From Paracoccaceae bacterium (GTDB lineage: Bacteria; Pseudomonadota; Alphaproteobacteria; Rhodobacterales; Rhodobacteraceae), in contig WFQA01000219.1 of the NCBI GenBank assembly GCA_015487255.1, forward strand, positions 1 through 11,843: 11,843 nucleotides of DNA, given 5' to 3'. The translations under genes were made by a program, and so were the position numbers. The first letter of the stretch is position 1, and each line of letters opens with the position of its first letter. Below, in pieces: positions 1-6,262 of the stretch. The notes beneath the pieces were generated by a model. It had not been told where the DNA came from. It worked only from the letters and a program-made list of their open reading frames with translations, and did not search any database.

Positions 1-304
1 GATGGAAGTGCTGATGAACGTGACCCTGGCCGAGTGCCAGCCGATGACCCAGCTCGAGAGCTTTGCCGTGGGCACCCCTTGCCTGACAGCCCCGCTGCGC
101 ATGGTGGAATTCGAGGATGACCCTTTGCTTGCGCTGGTCGAGGTCGAGGCGCTGGACAGCCCGTATTTCTTGACCAGGGCGCTGGATCGGGTGATCACGA
201 TCGGGCGGCAGCCGGATGGCGAATTGCAGGAAATGATGGCGGGGCATCTGGAGCGGCGTAACCTGCTGGCCGCGCTCAGCTATGCCGAGTTTTTGTCGCT
301 ATGA
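1..304 (+). CDS. GT4-type glycosyltransferase, C-terminal fragment (5' end outside window)
   Basis: The reading frame is open from the left edge and ends with TGA at 302-304, so this is the last ~100 codons of a larger gene; the ATG at base 2 is only an internal methionine. About ten residues in, the segment has an E-x7-E pattern (ECQPMTQLE) followed by an aliphatic stretch and AVGTPCLTAP. This is the nucleotide-sugar binding signature at the end of the second Rossmann domain in GT-B family 4 (group 1) glycosyltransferases, with the usual 'favoured gene/site G-x-P' context after it. A helical tail of about 40 residues follows. Family knowledge says such enzymes transfer a sugar from an NDP-sugar to a glycan, lipid or protein; donor and acceptor cannot be told here. 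The stop overlaps the next start (ATGA), so the two genes are translationally coupled. The level of family assignment is good; specificity is unknown. Confidence 0.8.
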   Translation, partial: MEVLMNVTLAECQPMTQLESFAVGTPCLTAPLRMVEFEDDPLLALVEVEALDSPYFLTRALDRVITIGRQPDGELQEMMAGHLERRNLLAALSYAEFLSL

Positions 305-2748
305 TCAAGCTTTGCCTGCTCACCAACGAGATGTATCCATTCCTGCCCGGCGGGATCGGGCGGTTGATGTATAATTTCTGCATGCAAAATATGGCGAGCA
401 AAACCCCGGTCGAGCTGCATTACCTGTTGCCCGCCACCCCGAAGGGCGAGCAAGAAAAGATCAGGGATTATTACGCCGGTAAAGCCACGATCCATTTCTG
501 CCCCGAACTGGTGGATGTGAATGACGAAGTGGCGCAGGCGATCAGCGCCGAGCAGGCGTTTCATCCGGAATTTGCCGTCAATTACAAGGATTCGATCAGT
601 TATTACCACGGGTTGCTGATGGCCGAGGCTGCCGCGCAGGGTGGGTTTGATCTGGTCGAGGTGGCCGATATGGGCGGCTGGGGGCAGGCGATCATTGCCG
701 CCAAGCGGGCCGGGATGGCGTTTCAAAATACCCAAATCGCCTGCCGGCTGCATTCCTCCATCGGCATTATCACCGAGTTTGAGCGCTATCACCACCACCC
801 CAGCACCTGGTTTTCGGCCAAGCTCGACCTTGAGCGGCAAACCATTTTGGGGGCGGATATCGTGGTGGGCCATGTGCCAAGCGTGGTGCAGCAAAATGCC
901 CAGCACTATAACCTTGGCGAAAAATGGGCCGATGATGTGGTCGTTGAGTTCCCGCCGATCCTGCTGGATACCGAGGTCGGGGATGCCCCCGATCTTGGCC
1001 CGACCCCTGATTTTGTGTTCTCCTCGCGCCTGCAACCCTTTAAGCGCCCGGATGTGTTTATCCGCGCAGCGGTGCTTTTCATGGAGCGCCACCCGGATTA
1101 TGCCGGCTGCTTTCGGGTTATGTCCTATGGCTGGGATGACAATTACATCGCCTGGCTGCAATCGCTGGTGCCGCTTGATCTGCGCGAAAAGGTGGTCTTT
1201 CAGTTTGAATACAGCAAGGAAGAGCGCAATACGGTGCTGAAAAACGCGGTGATCGTGGTGCCGTCCAATTATGAAAGCCTGTGCCTTTTTGCCTATGAAT
1301 CATCAATAATGCGCCGCCCGGTTATTCTGGCCGGTGATTGCGCGGCTTTTGGTGATTATGAGCGCTGGCAGGATGGCGAGAATTGCCTGTTGTTTGACGG
1401 CAGCTTCATCTCGCTGGCCGATGTGATGGAAAAGGCGCTGGAATGGCAGCCAAAATCTGAGGTCAGCACCAAGATCGACCAGCCCTATTGGGAGCGTTTG
1501 CAGCCGGTTGCAAACAGCGCCAGGCCCGCTGATCCGGTCGATATTCCGCCCGATATTCCGGTCGTCTATTATGGTGTCCATGACCGGTTCCACCTCAACG
1601 AAAAACTGGTGCGCCATGCGGTCTCTCCCTTTGCCGGGCAGCGGGCGTATTTTCTGGTTTCCGGTCAGGTGCTGGAGAGCCGCGCGGTAAAAACCACCGG
1701 CAAGGTTTCACTGGTGCCCACCAGCGGGCAGGAGCTGGGCTGTGACGAGGTGCAGCATTTCATTGCCGGGCTGGGGGTGGAATTTGTGTTTCTGGTGCGC
1801 GGCGACCATCGGGCCCGGCCTGCTTTTTTGCACGCTGCCGCGCGGGCTCTGCAGGCCACACCGGGGCTTGATCTGTTTGCCTCGCATGTGGTCAATGTCG
1901 ACCCGTTTGCCGAGGCGGAATATGGCGTGACCCTTTCCACCGGGCAGGCGCCGGGCATGGCGATGCTGGAAAACACCGTAGCCCCGCCAATGGTGCTGCT
2001 GCGGGTGCCAGCGCTGGAGAAGATCGGTTTTGACCCGCAGGCGGGGGAAAACTGGTTTGAGGTTTTTGCCCGCAAACTGGCGCTGGGGGGCGGCAATGTG
2101 GTGATCGCGCCCAATGTGCTGGTCGAGGCGGAATCGCGCAGCTTTGAGCGGGGCAACAGTAAAAAACTTTCTGCCGGGGTGATGGATGACGTGGGGCTGG
2201 CCGCCGGGCTGGCACCGCGGCTTTTGGGCATGGATGTGCGGGTCACCAACAAGCGCGGGCAAAACACCCGCATGATCAGCTTTGGCGATGGTGAATTTGC
2301 CTCGGCGGAATGCGTATGGCCCTTTCCCAACCCGCGCGATTTTGGGCTGGTTATGTTGCAGCAGGATAATGGCGGGCTGCTCACCCACCCGCTCAACGGG
2401 CATATGACCGTGGCCAGGCTGGCGCAAAAACTGCCGCCATTCGTTAAATCCGCCCGGCTTGACCTGCGCAATGCCTCGGCTGAAAACCAGGGGGTGGATT
2501 TTGGCCTGGTCCTTAGCGCGGAGGAGCTGACCGGCAATGAATTTGACCGCATCGCCGCCGGAGAGAAACTCGACAAGGTGATCGTTACCCCCTGGCAGAC
2601 CCTGAAGCGCATGGGTGACAGCTCGCGCTCGGTGGCGCTGAATTCGGATTTTCCGGCCCATATCTACCTGGCCGCGCGCCTGCCCGAAGGGGTGAGCCGC
2701 GATGACTATTGCTGGGCGATCTGGAAGGGCATAGTCTTTTTTCAATAA
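301..2748 (+). CDS. Multidomain glycosyltransferase (GT4 domain, degenerate GT2-like domain, C-terminal accessory domain)
   Basis: This 815-residue protein is about twice the length of a plain GT4 enzyme. Residues 1-400 form a GT-B fold: the N-terminus has the acceptor-domain loop PGGIGR (16-21), SRLQPFKRP (242-250) matches the donor-domain linker with its Arg and Lys, and E325-x7-E333 (ESLCLFAYE) is the family 4 signature. Residues about 421-615 look like a GT-A/GT2 domain. The strand EFVFLVRGD (494-502) stands where GT2 enzymes have a LDaDD motif, followed by a typical 'rP-aflhaaaraL-p-ldlfaS' helix and strand. Only one Asp (502) remains, so this domain may be inactive or altered. Residues about 690-815 have alternating short hydrophobic strands (GGLLTHPLNG at 691-700) and look like a beta-sandwich; function unknown. 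There is no signal peptide or membrane segment, so it should be cytoplasmic or membrane-peripheral. The start overlaps the preceding stop (ATGA) and has no clear Shine-Dalgarno, but the conserved N-terminal strand supports it. GT4 call is firm; later domains are less sure. Confidence 0.85.
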   Translation: MIKLCLLTNEMYPFLPGGIGRLMYNFCMQNMASKTPVELHYLLPATPKGEQEKIRDYYAGKATIHFCPELVDVNDEVAQAISAEQAFHPEFAVNYKDSISYYHGLLMAEAAAQGGFDLVEVADMGGWGQAIIAAKRAGMAFQNTQIACRLHSSIGIITEFERYHHHPSTWFSAKLDLERQTILGADIVVGHVPSVVQQNAQHYNLGEKWADDVVVEFPPILLDTEVGDAPDLGPTPDFVFSSRLQPFKRPDVFIRAAVLFMERHPDYAGCFRVMSYGWDDNYIAWLQSLVPLDLREKVVFQFEYSKEERNTVLKNAVIVVPSNYESLCLFAYESSIMRRPVILAGDCAAFGDYERWQDGENCLLFDGSFISLADVMEKALEWQPKSEVSTKIDQPYWERLQPVANSARPADPVDIPPDIPVVYYGVHDRFHLNEKLVRHAVSPFAGQRAYFLVSGQVLESRAVKTTGKVSLVPTSGQELGCDEVQHFIAGLGVEFVFLVRGDHRARPAFLHAAARALQATPGLDLFASHVVNVDPFAEAEYGVTLSTGQAPGMAMLENTVAPPMVLLRVPALEKIGFDPQAGENWFEVFARKLALGGGNVVIAPNVLVEAESRSFERGNSKKLSAGVMDDVGLAAGLAPRLLGMDVRVTNKRGQNTRMISFGDGEFASAECVWPFPNPRDFGLVMLQQDNGGLLTHPLNGHMTVARLAQKLPPFVKSARLDLRNASAENQGVDFGLVLSAEELTGNEFDRIAAGEKLDKVIVTPWQTLKRMGDSSRSVALNSDFPAHIYLAARLPEGVSRDDYCWAIWKGIVFFQ

Positions 2749-2760
2749 AGAGGGCGTGAT

Positions 2761-4029
2761 ATGGAACTGCCAAAATACCATCTGCGGATCACCTCGGATA
2801 ACGAGGCCAGTGTTTTTCGCATCAAGCTGAATGACCAGCGGCGCATTCGCTGGGAGCGCTGTGCGCGGCTATCATTGCCGGAGGGTAAAATAACCATGCT
2901 GGAGGGGCAGGCGCTGCCCAGTGATCTGGGTGGGTTTTGCAAGGCGGCCCTGGCCACGCTGCAAGCCGCAAGGGCAGAGGATGGCACAGCCTATATGGCA
3001 CTGAAAGCCATGGGGCAATTGGCCGAGGCGGCCAGCAGCCTTGAGCAACCGATGGCCACCGATCTGTTTGACATGCTGATCTGGAGCGAGGCTGACCTCA
3101 AAAGCGGGCTGGTGGCCAATAAGGGGCTGGCGATGATGGCCGGGGATGATCAGGAAAAATACCTGCTGCAGGGGCAGCAATATATGGATGAGGGCAAATA
3201 TGCGCTGGCTGAAGCCGCGTTTTTGCATGCGGTCAAGCTGCGGGCCAACCGGGCGAGCGCCAATAATTTTCTGGCCATTGCCTATGAAAAGCAGGGCAAG
3301 CACCAAGAGGCGGCGGCGGCGATCAATGAATGCCTGAAGGGCAAAACCAGCAATGTCGGCCATATGCTGCGCGGCGTGCAGTATAACCTCGCCATTGGCG
3401 GGCTGAAAACCGCGCAGGGTTATATTGAGGAATTAAGCAAGGCCAAAGCCCTGCCCGCCGCGCAGCTTTTACAGGTATCGCGCTTTGCCATGCGGGCCGA
3501 AATGGGTGAAACCGGCATCAAGCTGGCGCAAAAACTGGTGGATAATGGCGAGGGCGGCGAGGCGGCACTGGAGCATCTGGTCAATATCGTGGCAGCGGAT
3601 GGCGGGGAGAAACCGGTGTTTGAGATCATGCGCCGCCACGCCAAAAAAATGCCCGAAACTCCGCGCCTGAAGGCGTGGTATCTGCGCATGCTGATCGCGG
3701 ATGACAGGCTTGAAGCGGCCGAAAAGGTGGCGAAAAACTGGGTCAAGGCCGAGGAAGATGTGGTTGAGGGGCATTTTCAACTCGGCCGGACATATCTGGC
3801 CATGCACAAACCCCGCCGCGCCTTGCGCGCTCTCAACCGGGTGGTGGAGCTTGCCCCGGATAACGGTGCCTGCCACAAGCTGATTGCCGATGCCTGCCTG
3901 GCGCTGAATGATCTTGAAGCGGCGGCGACAGCCTCGGAAAAGGCCTGCCGCCTGCAGCCCGATAACCCGAATTTTATCAACCAGTCCAAGCGTATTACCG
4001 AGGCCCTGATGCAAAAAAGCGGTGACTGA
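2761..4029 (+). CDS. TPR-repeat protein of the glycosylation module
   Basis: This is a 422-residue soluble protein without a signal peptide or membrane segment. Residues 1-115 are not recognised; the first ~55 look strand-rich. Two clear tetratricopeptide regions follow. Residues about 132-200 contain the helix pairs GQQYMDEGKYALAEAAF and LAIAYEKQGKHQEAAAAI. Residues about 336-405 contain LGRTYLAMHKPRRALRAL and IADACLALNDLEAAATAS, each followed by the usual Pro or Asp-Asn turn (LAPDN, LQPDN). The stretch between (200-335) is helical and probably holds degenerate repeats. TPR arrays bind partner proteins; in bacterial glycan loci they often accompany glycosyltransferases, and some are part of O-GlcNAc-type transferases, but no catalytic domain is seen here. 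The gene starts 12 bases after the stop of the glycosyltransferase with AGAGGG six bases before ATG, so it is probably in the same operon and may act as a scaffold or acceptor-binding subunit. Its exact role is unknown. Confidence 0.85.
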   Translation: MELPKYHLRITSDNEASVFRIKLNDQRRIRWERCARLSLPEGKITMLEGQALPSDLGGFCKAALATLQAARAEDGTAYMALKAMGQLAEAASSLEQPMATDLFDMLIWSEADLKSGLVANKGLAMMAGDDQEKYLLQGQQYMDEGKYALAEAAFLHAVKLRANRASANNFLAIAYEKQGKHQEAAAAINECLKGKTSNVGHMLRGVQYNLAIGGLKTAQGYIEELSKAKALPAAQLLQVSRFAMRAEMGETGIKLAQKLVDNGEGGEAALEHLVNIVAADGGEKPVFEIMRRHAKKMPETPRLKAWYLRMLIADDRLEAAEKVAKNWVKAEEDVVEGHFQLGRTYLAMHKPRRALRALNRVVELAPDNGACHKLIADACLALNDLEAAATASEKACRLQPDNPNFINQSKRITEALMQKSGD

Positions 4030-4030
4030 A

Positions 4031-4049
4031 CGCCCGGTCGTGCCGAGCG
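4031..4049. terminator. Weak imperfect hairpin between convergent operons (possible bidirectional terminator)
   Basis: The 30 bases between the stop codons of the TPR gene and the isomerase gene contain CGCCCGG, a five-base loop TCGTG, then CCGAGCG. This forms a seven-pair stem with one C/A mismatch. Neither strand has a T-tract directly after the stem. Reading the minus strand, a run of six T (bases 4014-4019) lies 12 bases beyond it, which is too far for a standard intrinsic terminator. It is the only candidate terminator in the gap, and function is uncertain. Confidence 0.25.
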
Positions 4050-4059
4050 CCCAGGTGAT

Positions 4060-4860
4060 TTATGCCGCCATTTCCACGCCGGAAATTTCGGCCCTGCCCA
4101 CCAGTGCGGCAACAAAAGCATTCGCCGCCCTGGCCCAGTTGGCTTTTTCCACCATCTCGGTGATCCTGGGCTTTACGCTTTCAAAAGGCAGCACCTCGCC
4201 CACGGCCTTGGCATCGAGCCGCAAAATATGGATACCATAGCGGCTTGGCACCGGCTCAAGGCAAAGCTGGCCCTGCTCCAGCGCATCCATGGCGCGCTCA
4301 AACTCCGGCACGGTATCACCGGAAACCAACTGCCCCAACTGGCCGTTGTTTTCCTTTGACGGGCAATCCGAAAGCTCCTGAGCCAAAGTGCCAAAGGCAC
4401 CGGGCTGTTTGGCCAGTGTTGCCAGCGCCGCCTTGGCTTTTTCATAGGCTTTTTTGCGCGCCTCACTATCACTTGGCTCAGCGGCAAACAGGATATGGGA
4501 CGGCTCGTAAAGGGTCGGAGCGCGGAAACTATCCCTGTGCTTTTCATAGAGCTTTTTGAGTTCTGTTTCCTGCGGGGTATCAGGGGTGACGGCCTGCTCC
4601 AGCAGCAGGCGGATCAGGGATTCGTCCGGGGTTTCCACCTTGCCCGGTTCCAGCTCTTTCGGGGCCGGTTGCAGGCCGCGCCGATGGGCCTCCTGCAGCA
4701 GCAATTCCCGGATCACCAGCGCCTTGGCCCCGTTTTTCCAGGCCCAGCCGGGCTTGTCTTTCGGGGCGTTGTGGTTTTGCGCCTCTGCCGCGATATCCGC
4801 GGCAGAGATGGTAACACCGTTTACCGATACATCCGGCATCAGGGGTTTGCGTTGGCTCAT
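4060..4860 (-). CDS. Parvulin-type peptidyl-prolyl cis-trans isomerase, nar operon
   Basis: This 266-residue protein is a PpiC/parvulin (NifM-like) isomerase that catalyses cis-trans isomerisation of X-Pro bonds. The N-terminal ~110 residues are helical, with a conserved region VNGVTISAADIAAEAQNH (13-30) and ALVIRELLLQEAHRRGL (47-63), a SurA/NifM-like chaperone arm. The parvulin domain spans about 117-220: SHILF (121-125) with His122, the GQLGQLVSGDTVPEFERAM segment (173-191) and YGIHILRL (208-215) with His211. These are the standard core positions. There is no signal peptide or lipobox, unlike PrsA or SurA, so the protein should be cytoplasmic, where NarGH is folded and loaded with cofactors. 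Its ATG overlaps the narI stop (ATGA), and GGAGG lies six bases upstream, which fixes this start. A PpiC-type gene right after narI is known from other nar operons, for example in Pseudomonas aeruginosa. Role in NarGHI maturation is inferred from that linkage. Confidence 0.93.
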   Translation of the reverse strand: MSQRKPLMPDVSVNGVTISAADIAAEAQNHNAPKDKPGWAWKNGAKALVIRELLLQEAHRRGLQPAPKELEPGKVETPDESLIRLLLEQAVTPDTPQETELKKLYEKHRDSFRAPTLYEPSHILFAAEPSDSEARKKAYEKAKAALATLAKQPGAFGTLAQELSDCPSKENNGQLGQLVSGDTVPEFERAMDALEQGQLCLEPVPSRYGIHILRLDAKAVGEVLPFESVKPRITEMVEKANWARAANAFVAALVGRAEISGVEMAA

Positions 4861-5549
4861 TTTGTGCCTCCTTTACGCGAGCGGACAATCTGGTAGCCCT
4901 TGCGCCACGGGGTCACATAGCGGAGCGGCACCGAGAGCATATGCACAAGGCGGGTGAACGGGAACAGCAAAAAGATGATCAACCCAAGCAGGATATGCAG
5001 CTTGAACACCAGCGCCACATCCTCGATATAGCTCGCCGCCTTGCCGTCAAAGAAGAAGATCCCCTGCGCCCAGCTCATGAATTTCACCATCTCGCCGCCA
5101 TCCAGATGCTGGATCGAAATGGTGATGGTGAACAGCCCCAGCACCAATTGCAGCAACAGCAGCACCAGAATGGAAATATCGGCAAAGCTGGAGTTCTTGC
5201 GGATGCGCGGGTCTCCCAGACGGCGGGCCAGCAGTATGATGCCGCCAACCAGCGCCATCACCCCGGCAATGCCGCCGGCAACCACGGCCAAGGTTTGCTT
5301 GAACTCGTTGCTGATGCCGAAAAAATGGAAAATGCTGATCGGGGTCAGCAACCCGATCAGGTGGCCAAAGAAGATCACCAGCACCCCGACATGAAACAGC
5401 ACCGAGCCGATGATCAGCGATTTGCGGCGCAAAAGCTGGCTGGAGGAGGATTTCCAGGTGTAGGGGTCACGCTCATAGCGGGCGATGGAGCCGATGAACA
5501 GCACAGTCAGCGCGATATAGGGGAAGGTTCCAAACAGAAATTGGTTCAT
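4857..5549 (-). CDS. narI: Respiratory nitrate reductase gamma subunit, di-heme cytochrome b
   Basis: NarI anchors NarGH to the inner membrane, oxidises quinol on the periplasmic side and sends electrons through two b hemes to NarH. The 230-residue product (E. coli 225) has five predicted membrane helices at about 4-23, 44-68, 86-108, 123-146 and 178-202. The four axial heme ligands are present: His53 and His63 in helix 2 (spacing ten, as E. coli 56/66), and His185 and His203 in helix 5 (spacing eighteen, as E. coli 187/205). Lys84 in the EFKQTLA motif matches the E. coli lysine (86) implicated in quinol binding. The region QHLDGGEM...WAQGI (147-164) is also typical. The ATG overlaps the narJ stop (ATGA) with AAGGAGC six bases upstream, and the TGA overlaps the isomerase start. 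Nothing is missing; it should be functional. Confidence 0.97.
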   Translation of the reverse strand: MNQFLFGTFPYIALTVLFIGSIARYERDPYTWKSSSSQLLRRKSLIIGSVLFHVGVLVIFFGHLIGLLTPISIFHFFGISNEFKQTLAVVAGGIAGVMALVGGIILLARRLGDPRIRKNSSFADISILVLLLLQLVLGLFTITISIQHLDGGEMVKFMSWAQGIFFFDGKAASYIEDVALVFKLHILLGLIIFLLFPFTRLVHMLSVPLRYVTPWRKGYQIVRSRKGGTK

Positions 5550-6262
5550 GATTCTGCTCCTTGGTTTGCCGCGCCGGGCGGCTGGTTACGGGGGGTGTCC
5601 ATTTGGGCGAGCATGTCGCGCACTTGCGGGCAGCCGGCATTCGGGTCGGGGGCGAAGGTCACTTCGCTTTCCTCCCAGACCTCGTCGAGCGCTTCCAGGT
5701 CGTCGGGGTCGTCATCCTTGATCGCGAGCAACGCGTTTAGGGCTGCCTTGTCGGGCTTGCTGGCCGAAATATGCACCAATGCGCCAAATACCGGTGCATA
5801 GCCGCTTTCACGGCGCTTCAGGCGCACGGCCATGCCCTCAAGAATATGCGCAGCATCAGAGAGCACCTCGCGGGCCTCCTCGATCGGGCGCATGGCGAGG
5901 AACTCAAGCAGCACCGGCAGGTGGTCGGGCAGCTCGGTGCTTTGCGGCTCAAACCCCGCCGCGCGGTAGTTTTCCACCAGGTCCACCATCGCGCCGCCAC
6001 GGTCCCGGCTTTCGCCGTGCACATGCTCAAACAGGTTGAGGCTGAGGGTGCGCGAGCGGTCAAACAGCGCGACATAGGTTTCCTGCAGCTCATATATATC
6101 GCGGCTTTCAATCCAGTCGATCAGCTTGCCCAGCTCTTGCAGGCTGGCATTTGGCAGCAGATCTCCCTGCTGCAAGGCGGTTTTCAGCTCACCACCGGCC
6201 TGCTGCAATTCCACCGTGGGGTAGCTCAGCAGGGCCGATATGGCTTTGAGGGGCATATGCAT
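5546..6262 (-). CDS. narJ: Nitrate reductase assembly chaperone (molybdenum cofactor assembly, delta subunit)
   Basis: NarJ is a cytoplasmic, system-specific chaperone of the TorD/DmsD/NarJ family. It binds apo-NarG, supports insertion of Fe-S cluster FS0 and Mo-bisMGD, and delays membrane docking to NarI; it is not part of the final enzyme. The 238-residue protein (E. coli 236) is all-helical by composition, with the family patterns LLSYPT near the N-terminus, the central NLFEHVHGESRDRGGAMVDL region (NarJ signature), LPDHLPVLLEFLA, and the C-terminal VTFAPDPNAGCPQVRDM segment. The tail is Pro/Gly/Ala-rich and probably disordered. The start codon shares one base with the narH stop (TAATG). 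GGGAGG seven bases upstream favours Met1 over Met3, which is thirteen bases away. The stop overlaps narI. Confidence 0.96.
   Translation of the reverse strand: MHMPLKAISALLSYPTVELQQAGGELKTALQQGDLLPNASLQELGKLIDWIESRDIYELQETYVALFDRSRTLSLNLFEHVHGESRDRGGAMVDLVENYRAAGFEPQSTELPDHLPVLLEFLAMRPIEEAREVLSDAAHILEGMAVRLKRRESGYAPVFGALVHISASKPDKAALNALLAIKDDDPDDLEALDEVWEESEVTFAPDPNAGCPQVRDMLAQMDTPRNQPPGAANQGAES

Noticed and set aside
280..1161. A 293-codon minus-strand frame opposite the glycosyltransferase gene
   Set aside because: The + strand frame carries clear GT4 motifs over the same bases; the minus product has no recognisable domain and only shadow-type composition.
1665..2781. Two long minus-strand frames (315 and 357 codons) opposite the second half of the glycosyltransferase
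   Set aside because: They overlap each other in different frames and have shadow-type composition (Ser/Pro/Arg-rich or His/Gly-rich). Because the + strand domain here is degenerate I checked them, but found no motif.
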